50,538 bases of DNA from an uncultured Bacilli bacterium (GTDB lineage: Bacteria; Bacillota_I; Bacilli_A; RF39; UBA660), in assembly GCA_934122215.1 (NCBI GenBank), contig CAKOWF010000003.1, positions 1-50,538 of the forward strand. Reading direction: 5' to 3'. The notes beneath the pieces are model-generated. The model saw only the letters and a list, made by a program, of their open reading frames with translations, was not told the DNA's origin and searched no databases. Positions 8,664 through 16,810 of the stretch are shown here, one piece after another. Both the position numbers and the translations under genes were made by a program. Position 1 is the stretch's first letter. The number at the start of each line of letters is the position of its first letter.

Positions 8664-9250
8664 CGTATTTCTTTTTTTATATTTGATTTGATTTTTTTAT
8701 TAATTTTATTTCTAAATGATTTATTAAAAATATATAGAATAATTATTAACAATATAATTCCACTAATTATATAAATATTATTAGTTATATTATTTTTTTC
8801 ACTTTTCCACATATTTAAATTATTAGCTTTTGCTTCAATTAATGATTTCTTTAAAATATCTGTATATTTATAATCTCCATATAAATATTTAACATCAGCA
8901 TAACCTTCTTTGACTATGCTATTTTGTAACAATTCATCATCAACAAATACCCATACAAGATGTCTATCATATTTATCAAATTTATCAGAATTTTCATCAT
9001 ACTCGATTTCAATTTTTTTAGCATTTTTAAGTAAATTACATGTAAATTCACTAGCTTCTTTACCATATGGTTCAATTTTATTAGTAGATTCTGGTGTATC
9101 TATAGCTAGAAATCTAGCTTTAATTTTTTCACCATTTATATTAAACCATGCTGTATCACCATCAACACATTTATTTAAAGTTACTATTTCTTTAGCATTA
9201 ACATTTATACAAAAAAATAAAATAAAAATTATTAAAAATACTTTTTTCAT
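8645..9250 (-). CDS. membrane-anchored thermonuclease-like (SNase domain) protein
   Basis: The 201-residue protein has an N-terminal signal helix, an SNase fold, and a C-terminal membrane helix (about residues 155-172) followed by a very basic tail. SNase landmarks are CVDGDTAWF, IKARFLAIDTPES with the first catalytic Arg, GKEASEF with the likely catalytic Glu, and KYDRHLVWVF with the second Arg. This fold cleaves DNA or RNA in a calcium-dependent way. The tail topology suggests that it is displayed outside the cell but tethered, perhaps for scavenging nucleotides; that is inference. It converges on the DUF421 gene. Confidence 0.85.
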   Translation of the reverse strand: MKKVFLIIFILFFCINVNAKEIVTLNKCVDGDTAWFNINGEKIKARFLAIDTPESTNKIEPYGKEASEFTCNLLKNAKKIEIEYDENSDKFDKYDRHLVWVFVDDELLQNSIVKEGYADVKYLYGDYKYTDILKKSLIEAKANNLNMWKSEKNNITNNIYIISGIILLIIILYIFNKSFRNKINKKIKSNIKKEIRKKVDI

Positions 9251-9280
9251 ACTATCACCATTTAAATTATACCAGAAAAT

Positions 9281-9312
9281 TTGACAAATTTAGAAAAAAG
9301 TTATAGTATACT
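9281..9312 (+). promoter_or_regulatory. probable sigma-A promoter of the 9336 gene
   Basis: A perfect TTGACA at 9281-9286 precedes overlapping -10 candidates TATAGT (15-base spacer) and TATACT (20-base spacer). Neither spacer is ideal. Confidence 0.5.
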
Positions 9313-9335
9313 TGTATTTCAAAGGGGGAATTAAT

Positions 9336-10040
9336 GTGATATTATATAGAGCATTAAATGAAGAAGATATGTATAATCTACAAAGTACAGGAAAAATAAC
9401 AAGTTCATTAATAAATTCGTATAACAATATAGATAGCTATCCAATTGAAGTTCAAAATAAAATAAATAATTTTTACAACAAATGTTGTTGTGAATATGAT
9501 AAATCATTTATGTTTAGTTTAATATATGGACATACTAATGGTAAACTACTTTTAGCTAAGCGAAGTCCATGGATTTCAGCAACTAATGATTTTTTTACAG
9601 CATATAATTACGCTAAATTAAACAAATGTAAATGGAACACTATTGATAGAAGATATATTATTTGTTTTGAAATTAAAGAAGGAAATATTATTAAAAATAT
9701 ATGTGATTTACAACAAATACCAGTTAAAAATGGCACAGCTATTGATCTTACAAATAACAAATTAGCATATTATCGTATGAAGAAACTTATATTACCATTT
9801 GGTATAAGTGGTATAGATAGAGATAATCTTGGTACAAACTTTAGTATTAGTAATTTTTCTACATCTGACAATCAATATTTGATTAGTAACAGTATTGACT
9901 CTAGAAAGTATTTATTATTATCACCTGAAGTTCAAGATAAATTGATTAAAAATTATGGGATGAATGTAGAAAGTTTTATTGAAACAAATTTTTCGTCTAA
10001 AAACAATGACTCTTTACAATTAGTAAAAAAAATGGTATAA
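9336..10040 (+). CDS. unknown protein with a possible ADP-ribosyltransferase-like fold
   Basis: I do not recognise a family with certainty. The 234-residue soluble protein starts at GTG 9336, placed by AAAGGGGG at 9321-9328; a TTG start at 9312 would run through that site. It has an early VILYRALNEED strand, a SPWISATNDFFTAYNYAKLN segment and a YIICFEIKEG strand. An Arg in the first strand, a Ser-x-Thr turn and a later Glu recall the R-S-E layout of ADP-ribosyltransferase folds, but the match is weak. There is no signal peptide and no partner gene that would mark it as a toxin. It lies directly before typA. Confidence 0.5.
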   Translation: MILYRALNEEDMYNLQSTGKITSSLINSYNNIDSYPIEVQNKINNFYNKCCCEYDKSFMFSLIYGHTNGKLLLAKRSPWISATNDFFTAYNYAKLNKCKWNTIDRRYIICFEIKEGNIIKNICDLQQIPVKNGTAIDLTNNKLAYYRMKKLILPFGISGIDRDNLGTNFSISNFSTSDNQYLISNSIDSRKYLLLSPEVQDKLIKNYGMNVESFIETNFSSKNNDSLQLVKKMV

Positions 10041-10066
10041 TTACACGGTTGATTGGAAGTGAACTT

Positions 10067-11887
10067 ATGAAAAAAATAAAAAATATTGCTATAATAGCCC
10101 ATGTTGACCATGGAAAAACTACATTAGTAGATCAATTATTAAAGCAATCAGGTACATTTAGAGAAAATGAAAATGTTGATGAGAGAGCAATGGATTCTAA
10201 TGATATTGAAAAAGAAAGAGGAATTACAATATTAGCTAAAACAACAGCTATTAATTATAAAGACTATCGTATTAATATTTTAGATACACCAGGACATGCT
10301 GATTTTGGTGGAGAAGTTGAAAGAATTATGAACATGGTTGATGGTGTACTTTTAGTAGTGGATGCTTATGAAGGTACTATGCCTCAAACTAGATTTGTTC
10401 TTAAAAAAGCTTTAGAAGCAGGAGTAACTCCTATAGTAGTAGTTAATAAAATAGATAAAGATACTGCTCGCCCTGCCGAAGTAGTAGATGAAGTTTTAGA
10501 CTTATTTATTGAATTAGGAGCCGATGAATCTCAATTAGAATTCCCAGTTATTTATGCATCAGCTATTAGAGGAACTAGTAGTTATGATCCAGATATAACA
10601 ACTCAAAAAGAAACGATGGAACCAATATTAGATACAATTATTGAACATATACCATCTCCAAAACATGAAGAAGGTAGTTTACAATTTCAACCTGCATTAT
10701 TAGACTATAATGATTTCGTTGGAAGAATTGGTATTGGTGTAGTTAAAAGAGGAAATATCAAGGTAAATCAAATGGTATCATGTGTTAGATTAGATGGATC
10801 TATTAAGCAATTTAGAATAGCTAAGATGTTTGGTTATATCGGACTTAAAAGAATAGAAATAACTGAAGCAGAAGCAGGAGATATTATAGCAATTGCCGGG
10901 TTACCAGATATTAGTGTAGGTGAAACTGTTTGTGAAGTAGGAAAAGAAGAAGCATTACCATTACTTCGTATTGATGAACCTACATTACAAATGACATTTG
11001 GTGTGAATACTTCACCATTTGTAGGTAGAGAAGGTAAAATTATTACTGCTAGAAAAATTGAAGAGAGATTATTAAAAGAAACTGAAAGAGATGTTTCATT
11101 AAAAGTAGAACCAAATGATAGTGAATCATTTATAGTTTCTGGTCGTGGTGAATTACATTTATCGATTTTAATTGAAAACATGCGTAGAGAAGGATTTGAA
11201 TTACAAGTTTCAAAACCAGTAGTAATTATCAAAGAAATAGATGGCGTTAAATGTGAACCTTTTGAAGATGTTCAAATAGATGTTCCAGAAGAATTTGTAG
11301 GTAATGTTATAGAAGCTTTAGGTAATAGAGAAGGTATTATGGAAAATATGCATAATCATGAAAACCAAGTTAGATTACTATATACAGTACCATCACGTGG
11401 ATTAATTGGTTTTTCTACTGAATTTATGACAATGACTAAAGGATATGGTATGATTAATCATACATTTAAGGAATATCGTAAAATGACTTCAAGTAATGTT
11501 GGTGAAAGAAAATTAGGTGTTCTAGTTTCTATGGAAAATGGTAAAGCAACAGCTTATTCTTTAGGAGCTTTAGAAGATCGTGGTATTATGTTTGTAGAAC
11601 CAGGTACTGATATTTATGAAGGAATGATTGTGGGAGAACATTCTCATGAAGATGATTTAGCTGTTAATCCAGTTAAAGGTAAAAATTTAACTAATACAAG
11701 AAGTGCTGGTAAAGATCATACAGTAGTTTTAAAAAGACCAAGACAAATGAGTCTTGAATATTGTTTAGACTATATCAATAGTGATGAACTTGTAGAAGTT
11801 ACACCTTTAAACTTTAGATTAAGAAAAAAAATATTAAATACAGCTGAAAGAAAAAAATATAATTTTAATAAAAAAAATGCACAATAA
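10067..11887 (+). CDS. typA: translational GTPase TypA/BipA
   Basis: TypA is a ribosome-associated GTPase related to EF-G that aids 50S assembly and stress or cold adaptation. The 606-residue protein carries the G1 motif AHVDHGKTT, the switch block ERGITILAKTTAI, G3 (DTPGHADFGGE), G4 (VNKIDKDTARP), domains II and III, the EF-G-like domain V (VPSRGLIGFSTEF) and the TypA-specific C-terminus (TNTRSAGKDHTVVLKRP). I chose ATG 10067, eight bases after GGAAG; an upstream in-frame TTG at 10049 lies before the ribosome binding site. A terminator overlaps its end. Confidence 0.96.
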   Translation: MKKIKNIAIIAHVDHGKTTLVDQLLKQSGTFRENENVDERAMDSNDIEKERGITILAKTTAINYKDYRINILDTPGHADFGGEVERIMNMVDGVLLVVDAYEGTMPQTRFVLKKALEAGVTPIVVVNKIDKDTARPAEVVDEVLDLFIELGADESQLEFPVIYASAIRGTSSYDPDITTQKETMEPILDTIIEHIPSPKHEEGSLQFQPALLDYNDFVGRIGIGVVKRGNIKVNQMVSCVRLDGSIKQFRIAKMFGYIGLKRIEITEAEAGDIIAIAGLPDISVGETVCEVGKEEALPLLRIDEPTLQMTFGVNTSPFVGREGKIITARKIEERLLKETERDVSLKVEPNDSESFIVSGRGELHLSILIENMRREGFELQVSKPVVIIKEIDGVKCEPFEDVQIDVPEEFVGNVIEALGNREGIMENMHNHENQVRLLYTVPSRGLIGFSTEFMTMTKGYGMINHTFKEYRKMTSSNVGERKLGVLVSMENGKATAYSLGALEDRGIMFVEPGTDIYEGMIVGEHSHEDDLAVNPVKGKNLTNTRSAGKDHTVVLKRPRQMSLEYCLDYINSDELVEVTPLNFRLRKKILNTAERKKYNFNKKNAQ

Positions 11888-11909
11888 AACAACTTTTCAA
11901 GTTGTTTTT
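11886..11909. terminator. terminator between typA and the XRE gene
   Basis: AAAACAACTT and AAGTTGTTTT pair around a TTC loop with A and T runs on either side, so it can serve both converging genes. Confidence 0.7.
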
Positions 11910-12132
11910 ATTCTTCATCAAATAAATCTTTAATTCCTACTCCTAATGTAATAGCAATATGTTCTGCATTATCTAATGATAGTGTTTGATGTGTTGTTGA
12001 TTCTAATTTAGCAATTAAACTATCACTAACCATTGCTTTATCAGCAAGTTCTTTTTGTGTCCAACCTTTTATCTTTCTATATTTTTTAATATTTTGACCT
12101 ACTATATCATAAATATCTTTTTTCTTTTCCAT
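11908..12132 (-). CDS. small XRE-family helix-turn-helix regulator
   Basis: The 74-residue protein is a lone HTH_3 domain: IVGQNIKKYRKIKGWTQKEL for the first helices, then ADKAMVSDSLIAKLES as the turn and recognition helix, and a C-terminal GVGIKDLFDEE. Such proteins act as dimeric repressors. I place the start at ATG 12132, nine bases after AGGTGG; an in-frame GTG at 12141 sits too close to it. Two palindromes upstream (12181 and 12221) are candidate operators. Targets may be its own gene and the divergent zinc-ribbon gene; that is inference from layout. Confidence 0.85.
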   Translation of the reverse strand: MEKKKDIYDIVGQNIKKYRKIKGWTQKELADKAMVSDSLIAKLESTTHQTLSLDNAEHIAITLGVGIKDLFDEE

Positions 12133-12180
12133 ATACTTCACCCACCTTTATTTTCTCACATATTTTAAAAATATAGTATA

Positions 12181-12191
12181 GACTAGTAGTC
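12181..12191. promoter_or_regulatory. candidate operator palindrome GACTAGTAGTC
   Basis: A perfect inverted repeat, GACTA-G-TAGTC, lies in the divergent gap upstream of the XRE gene, itself inside an outer AGTATA / TATACT pair. Confidence 0.35.
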
Positions 12192-12220
12192 CAACTTATA
12201 CTATTATTATTTACAGTTTA

Positions 12221-12232
12221 CATAATATTATG
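12221..12232. promoter_or_regulatory. candidate operator palindrome CATAATATTATG
   Basis: A perfect 12-bp palindrome lies between the divergent XRE and zinc-ribbon genes. In such AT-rich DNA chance is a real alternative. Confidence 0.25.
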
Positions 12233-12295
12233 TATTCATTATTGTAAAAATTATATAATTGTGTTAAAGTATAATTGATTTATTAATTATTTTGG

Positions 12296-12342
12296 TCCTT
12301 TCCAATTGAAAAGATAAGATAAATTTAAATCAATGGAAAGGA
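12296..12342 (+). promoter_or_regulatory. 5' UTR hairpin that can mask the ribosome binding site of the zinc-ribbon gene
   Basis: TCCTTTCC (12296-12303) pairs perfectly with GGAAAGGA (12335-12342), and ATTG/CAAT extends the stem past one bulged A, leaving a 22-base loop. The 3' arm contains the Shine-Dalgarno sequence of the gene starting at 12350. The pairing would block ribosome binding until the stem opens. Confidence 0.5.
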
Positions 12343-12349
12343 GATAATT

Positions 12350-12517
12350 ATGCAAGATGAAAAAATAATCTGTAAAGATTGTGGAAAAGAATTTTTATTT
12401 ACTGTTAGAGATCAACAATTCTATGCAGAACAAGGATTTAATAATAAACCTGTAAGATGTAAAGATTGTAGACAAGCTAAAAAAGATAGAATAGCTAAAA
12501 AGGATATAAACAAATAA
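12350..12517 (+). CDS. small probable zinc-ribbon protein (zf-trcl type)
   Basis: This 55-residue protein has two CxxC pairs: CKDCGKEFLFT near the N-terminus and CKDCRQAKK near the C-terminus, with a QQFYAEQGFNNKPVR segment between. That spacing matches the probable zinc-ribbon family (zf-trcl) seen as short proteins in Firmicutes and as repeats in other bacteria. Its role is unknown; nucleic-acid binding is plausible from the basic tail. The AAAGGAG ribosome binding site is very strong but can be sequestered by the upstream hairpin. It is divergent from the XRE regulator. Confidence 0.8.
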   Translation: MQDEKIICKDCGKEFLFTVRDQQFYAEQGFNNKPVRCKDCRQAKKDRIAKKDINK

Positions 12518-12538
12518 AAACTCTATTAAGAGTTTTTT
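12516..12538. terminator. terminator between the zinc-ribbon gene and cotJC
   Basis: AAAACTCT and AGAGTTTT pair around an ATTA loop with a T run on the plus strand and an A run before it, so it can act on both converging genes. Confidence 0.7.
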
Positions 12539-13098
12539 CTTTGTATTTGGTTATCTAAATAGTAATTTCGTAGTTCTTTGAATCTTTGGTAATGTACAAC
12601 TTCTCTTTCTCTTAAGAATGAAAGTGGTCCTAATACATCAATATCATTTGTTAAATCCATTAAGTGTTCATAGGTAGCTCTAGCTCTTTGTTCAGCTGCC
12701 ATGTCACTTTCTAAATCTGCTATAAAATCTCCTGTTGTTTCAATATATGATGCTGTAAATGGAACACCCATAGCATCTGCTGGAAATAAACCTGAATCAT
12801 GTTCAGCAAATAATCCACCAAGTCCTGCTTGTTTCATTTCTTCAATTGTAGCATTTCTTGTTAATTGATAAATCATTGTCCCAATCATTTCTAAGTGACC
12901 TAATTCTTCAGTACCAATTAAGGTTAATAATGCTTTTCCTTTATCATCTGGCATAGTGAATCTTTGATTTAAATAACGTAGTGCTGCACCTAACTCAGAA
13001 TCTGGGCCTCCATATTGGCTATATAAATATTTAGCCATTTTTAAGTCTTTATTTTTAATATTTATAGGATATTGTAATCTTTTATTATATTTCCACAT
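12526..13098 (-). CDS. cotJC: spore coat protein CotJC, manganese-catalase family
   Basis: CotJC is a coat or outer spore protein with the ferritin-like fold of manganese catalases. The 190-residue protein begins MWKYNKRLQYPI. Its metal-site helices appear as GPDSELGAALRYLNQRF, then GTEELGHLEMIGTMI with a Glu and His pair, and a later ADLESDMAAEQRARATYEHL helix. The SFLREREVVHYQRFKE block supplies the last ligands. It follows the cotJB gene by nine bases with an AGGAGG site, forming the usual cotJ operon. Expression is expected in the mother cell during sporulation, though I could not identify a sigma-E promoter. Confidence 0.93.
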   Translation of the reverse strand: MWKYNKRLQYPINIKNKDLKMAKYLYSQYGGPDSELGAALRYLNQRFTMPDDKGKALLTLIGTEELGHLEMIGTMIYQLTRNATIEEMKQAGLGGLFAEHDSGLFPADAMGVPFTASYIETTGDFIADLESDMAAEQRARATYEHLMDLTNDIDVLGPLSFLREREVVHYQRFKELRNYYLDNQIQRKNS

Positions 13099-13107
13099 AT
13101 TTTCCTC

Positions 13108-13542
13108 CTAATTTTCCCAAGGCCATGGTTCATTATTATAGTCCCATGGATATTTATTTAAAGCATCACTTGATAGTGTTAGTGGTCCATACATTTCTTC
13201 GTAATTACCACTTATTGCTTTTAGTTGATTACGATATTGATTAAATAGCTCAATCATATCTCTATCATTAGGATATAGTGTTAAATAAAGACTTATATCA
13301 GATGCAGCAAATCCTAAAGCATCAATCATTATAAGCATTTGTTGTTGTTCTGACAATACATTAAATTCAACTGGATTTTTTAATTTATAACCATTGTATA
13401 AATTTTTGAACATATTTCCACGAATAAACCCTTGATATGGATCATATAATGTATTTGGATTAGCATCTTCAGTATATGTTGGTTTATTATAATTATTATT
13501 GTTATAATTATAATAATCGTTTCTTAAATTATAATTATACAT
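13108..13542 (-). CDS. cotJB: CotJA-CotJB fusion spore coat protein
   Basis: The 144-residue protein joins a CotJA-like N-terminal part (NPNTLYDPYQGFIRGNMF then KNLYNGYK, residues about 30-55) to a complete CotJB domain. The CotJB part has LIMIDALGFAASDISLYL, then YPNDRDMIELFNQYRNQL, EEMYGPLT and the PWPWE end. In Bacillus these are separate genes (cotJA, cotJB) ahead of cotJC. The N-terminus before the CotJA part is rich in Asn and Tyr. Translation starts at ATG 13542 behind GGGGAGTG; a longer frame to 13644 has no ribosome binding site. The product should sit in the spore coat with CotJC. Confidence 0.85.
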   Translation of the reverse strand: MYNYNLRNDYYNYNNNNYNKPTYTEDANPNTLYDPYQGFIRGNMFKNLYNGYKLKNPVEFNVLSEQQQMLIMIDALGFAASDISLYLTLYPNDRDMIELFNQYRNQLKAISGNYEEMYGPLTLSSDALNKYPWDYNNEPWPWEN

Positions 13543-13638
13543 AATTTCACTCCCCAATATAGAATATGGTTTTATGATAACTGTGTATAGGTAATTAACT
13601 ATATTTTTATATTTATAGAATAAATTATTAAAAAGGGG

Positions 13639-13667
13639 TTGCAAAAAAGTTGATTTATTGCTAAAAT
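13639..13667 (+). promoter_or_regulatory. sigma-A promoter of the tRNA-His gene
   Basis: TTGCAA (13639-13644) and TAAAAT (13662-13667) have a 17-base spacer, placing transcription start about 15-20 bases before the tRNA. Confidence 0.65.
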
Positions 13668-13690
13668 ATATGCTGTAACATTAGTTACAT

Positions 13691-13767
13691 GGCGTGATTG
13701 GTGAAGTGGTTAACACGGCGGATTGTGGTTCCGTTATGCAAGAGTTCGATCCTCTTATCGCGCCCCA
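13691..13767 (+). tRNA. tRNA-His (anticodon GTG)
   Basis: The sequence folds as a cloverleaf with anticodon GTG at 13725-13727 in the loop TTGTGGT, a five-pair anticodon stem and a GTTCGAT T-loop. The acceptor stem has seven pairs, plus the extra G at position -1 opposite C73 that is specific to histidine tRNAs. CCA is encoded. It is a single gene, flanked by its own promoter and a strong terminator. Confidence 0.96.
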
Positions 13768-13804
13768 TATTGAAATTTACGCACACCTTTGTGTGTTAAA
13801 AATT

Positions 13805-13838
13805 AAAAGTTCATAATACTGGTATTATGAACTTTTTT
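13805..13838. terminator. strong bidirectional terminator after tRNA-His
   Basis: A long stem, AAAAGTTCATAATA against TATTATGAACTTTT with a CTGG loop, is followed by a T run on the plus strand and preceded by A residues. It serves the tRNA and the opposing pseudogene. Confidence 0.8.
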
Positions 13839-13842
13839 ATAT

Positions 13843-14990
13843 TTATTCTTTTACTGCTGGATTAAAATTTTCTATTGCTTCCACTAATTTAGAATGTTTT
13901 ATAACAAAATGAATGATTGGATCAGAATTTTTAGAAAGAATAACATAATTATTTTTTAAAATAGTTATATTGATATTATTAAATATTTTACAGTCATTAA
14001 TAGTAACATTATAATTTTTTTCCTTTTTAGAAAATTTAATTGTATCTTTTAAATGTTCTAAATATTCTTCATAATTATATTTGATTTTTTTTACATAAAA
14101 CATATTTTCTAAAGAAATGTATATATCTTTTTGAAAGTCCTCTATATTTAGTTTATAAATAATATCGTTTATTTCATTATTATTAATTATTAATCTTATA
14201 TTTTTTTCTTCTTTTTTAAATGATAATATATTTTTAATGTCATTATCAGGAATATTCTTCTTTTTTAAAATTTTAATAAGAAGTTCATTGTTTATAGTAA
14301 ATAATGGTAATGAAGAAAATATTCTTTTTCTATCACCATTAATTTTAGAGTCATTTAATAAAAATAATTTATATTCTTCCATTTGCTCTTTCCTATATAT
14401 GTTCATAAGTGGGATTGCTTTTTTTAATAATAAATTTGCTTTTTCTTTATAATATTTAATTTCTTTATTGTTAGTTGTAAATAAACTTTCCTTTATTATG
14501 AAATCCATTAATGCATTCTCCTGTTAAGGCAACACTTCCAGATACATAATTGAAATGATTATATATATTTGTTTTATTATTTTTAAAATAATATGGTGTT
14601 ATTTGTCCTGTCATATAGATAGGAATCCAACTTTCAAGCCCTAACATCATTTCATTAAAAGGTCTATCCAAATTATGAATTATATTTAAGTGTAATCCTT
14701 TTTTAGCCATATAGCAATAGCAAACATCCAATGCTTATCAAACAAGGTATCATTAGTAATATCTTCCATAGTCATATCGCTACACATAAATATATTTTCC
14801 ATTGATTTTGATAAAACAGTTCCTTTGAAAAAATCAAGTTCTCCTTTTTTCAATTAAGTGATTATTAGTTAAATAATCAATGCCATCTCAATAATAATTC
14901 TTTTTAACCATATAATATATTTCATTAATTAAAGTAAATTGATAATGTTAAGGAATTGAGTTATTTTATATAAGCAACATATATCTATAT
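13843..14990 (-). pseudogene. decayed gene with several frameshifts and an internal stop
   Basis: Pieces of one protein lie in successive minus-strand frames. From upstream: EIYYMVKKNYY then a TGA (14890-14888) then DGIDYLTNNHLIEK; GELDFFKGTVLSKSMENIF to DKHWMFAIAIWLKK; KGLHLNIIHNLDRPFNEMM through LESWIPIYMTGQITPYY to HNKGKFIY; and TNNKEIKYYKEKANLLLKKA to the end at 13843. Single-base changes explain the joins: an extra A at 14849-14854, a lost A at 14699-14704, and an extra base near 14476-14480. The middle block resembles, from memory, the C-terminal half of large helix-turn-helix regulators of Firmicutes, but I am not sure of the family. No DNA-binding domain remains. The 5' limit is approximate. 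Confidence 0.7.
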
Positions 14991-15079
14991 AATTATTACC
15001 TTTCATATTTAAAGTTATTATTTTTTAATATTTGAAATTGTTTTTATTTAATTTATGATACAATAAAAAAGGTGAGTAT

Positions 15080-16285
15080 ATGAAAAAAACTTTATTTTAC
15101 ATTTTTATATTTTTAATTTTTATACCAAATGTAAATGCATTTGAACTATCTAGTGAAAAAGCAGTTCTTTATAATATGAATGAAAATAAAATAATATATG
15201 AATTAAATAAAAATGAGAAAACTAGTATAGCAAGTTTAACTAAAATAATGACAACATTAGTAGCTATAGAAAATATAAAAGATTATAATGAAAAAGTAAC
15301 AATCAATTATGAAATGTTAAAAGGTTTAGTGGAAGAAAATGCAGCTGTAATAGGATTAAAAGTAGGACAAAGTGTTACATATAACGATTTACTATATGGA
15401 ATGTTTTTATCAAGTGGTGCGGATGCTACTAGAGCTATAGCAATATCAATATCAGGAAATGAAAAAAAATTTGTTGAATTAATGAATATTAAAGCAAAAG
15501 AGTTAGGAATGTTAAATACCCATTTTGAAAATACTGTCGGTTTAGATGATATAAATCATTATTCTACTGTAAATGATGTTTCAATTATGCTTAGAGCTGC
15601 TTTGAAAAATAGTAAATTTTATGAAATATTTTCAAGCGAATCATATGTTTTTTCTGATAAATCTTTAACAGCATATAGTACACTAAAAAAAACAGCTAAA
15701 AAATATAATTATGATGTTAGCTATATTATAGGAGCCAAAACAGGTTTTACATACGATGCTGGAAAATGCTTAGCTTCGCTAGCAATAGATAAAGAAAATA
15801 ATATTAAATATTTACTAGTTACTACAAATGCATCAATTAATACAAATGAAGCTTATCATATAAAAGATGCTGTAACAATTTATAATTATTATTTTCAAAA
15901 TTATAAATATTATAATATAGTCAAAAAAGGCGAATTATTACTCAATTTACCTACAAAATATGGTAAAAAAGAAGCAAATTTTTATGCATATAATGATATA
16001 AGTTATTATTATGATAATAGTTTTGATAGTAATAAAATTTTATTGAAATATAATGGATTAGATTTAATAACCACTAATATGAAAGAAGGTACTAGAGTTG
16101 GTGAAATAGAAGTATTTTATGATAATGAATTAGTAGATGTAATCAACATATATTTAGAAGAAAAAATAGATTTTTCAATAATCCAATTTTTAAAAGATAA
16201 TATATTTTATTTTGTTGCATTTATTTTAATTATTATTCTATTCAATATAAAAAGAATTATTATTCCTTTATTAAAAAATTCATGA
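15080..16285 (+). CDS. D-alanyl-D-alanine carboxypeptidase (DacA/DacF-like, S11 family)
   Basis: This penicillin-binding protein trims the terminal D-Ala from peptidoglycan stem peptides outside the membrane. The 401-residue protein has a signal peptide cut near NVNA-FELS, the SxxK motif SLTK with catalytic Ser52, a KTG motif at residues 220-222, and a C-terminal membrane helix (about 375-392) with a basic tail. The second motif reads SGA (residues 112-114) where the usual form is SGN, as in the paralogue at 30041. That could reduce or alter activity. GGTGAGTAT is the ribosome binding site. It is not next to sporulation genes, so a vegetative role is more likely. Confidence 0.88.
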   Translation: MKKTLFYIFIFLIFIPNVNAFELSSEKAVLYNMNENKIIYELNKNEKTSIASLTKIMTTLVAIENIKDYNEKVTINYEMLKGLVEENAAVIGLKVGQSVTYNDLLYGMFLSSGADATRAIAISISGNEKKFVELMNIKAKELGMLNTHFENTVGLDDINHYSTVNDVSIMLRAALKNSKFYEIFSSESYVFSDKSLTAYSTLKKTAKKYNYDVSYIIGAKTGFTYDAGKCLASLAIDKENNIKYLLVTTNASINTNEAYHIKDAVTIYNYYFQNYKYYNIVKKGELLLNLPTKYGKKEANFYAYNDISYYYDNSFDSNKILLKYNGLDLITTNMKEGTRVGEIEVFYDNELVDVINIYLEEKIDFSIIQFLKDNIFYFVAFILIIILFNIKRIIIPLLKNS

Positions 16286-16324
16286 TATAATTTATATATA
16301 TTATAGATATTTCAGGGTGGTAGT

Positions 16325-16810
16325 ATGGAGTTTTCATTTAGAATAAATTTAAAATTATTTAATATTGAATCTGTTAATGATGAGTGGAATTTAATTAATT
16401 TATTTGATGATAATTCACTATATGATTTTATAAATGATAGTGAGTTTTCAAAATATATTTATTTCATTAAAGAAGATAATAATATAATTGGATTTGTATA
16501 TTTAATGCAATTTAAAAATTCTGATATATATAATTTAGAATATGGATTAAAAAAAGATAAATTAAATAAAAATTATATTTATACATTATTGACATTAATT
16601 AGAGATGAAATAAAATCAAAACATTTAGACAAAATTATGTTAGTTTCAAGAAATGAAAAAGGAAGTAAATATAATGAAGTTGCTTCATTATTTGGAAAAT
16701 TAATATATTCAGGTGATTTTGATTATTACGAAATAAATCCAAATTGCGAAAATTTGGAGGAAGAAAATATTAAAATAAAAAAATATCTAGAAAATGTAGT
16801 ATGCAGGTGA
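16325..16810 (+). CDS. unknown protein, possible GNAT-type acyltransferase
   Basis: I do not recognise this 161-residue soluble protein. A YFIKEDNNIIGFVYLMQF pair of strands, then a helix (YIYTLLTLIRDEIKSK) and a MLVSRNEKGSKY segment, recall the central sheet of GNAT acetyltransferases. The acetyl-CoA loop is not convincing. Its TGA stop overlaps the next start, so it is coupled to the following unknown gene and the YnbB-like enzyme in one operon. A GGGTGGTAGT ribosome binding site precedes the ATG. Confidence 0.6.
   Translation: MEFSFRINLKLFNIESVNDEWNLINLFDDNSLYDFINDSEFSKYIYFIKEDNNIIGFVYLMQFKNSDIYNLEYGLKKDKLNKNYIYTLLTLIRDEIKSKHLDKIMLVSRNEKGSKYNEVASLFGKLIYSGDFDYYEINPNCENLEEENIKIKKYLENVVCR

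Noticed and set aside
8910..9284. Open plus-strand frame opposite the SNase gene
   Set aside because: Antisense shadow; the minus-strand frame has a full nuclease domain, signal peptide and ribosome binding site.
14880..14895. TGA read as Trp (mycoplasma code) in NYY-stop-DGIDYL
   Set aside because: Several intact genes end in TGA overlapping the next start (for example at 2547-2549 and 16808-16810), so TGA is a stop here; the site is a nonsense mutation in a pseudogene.
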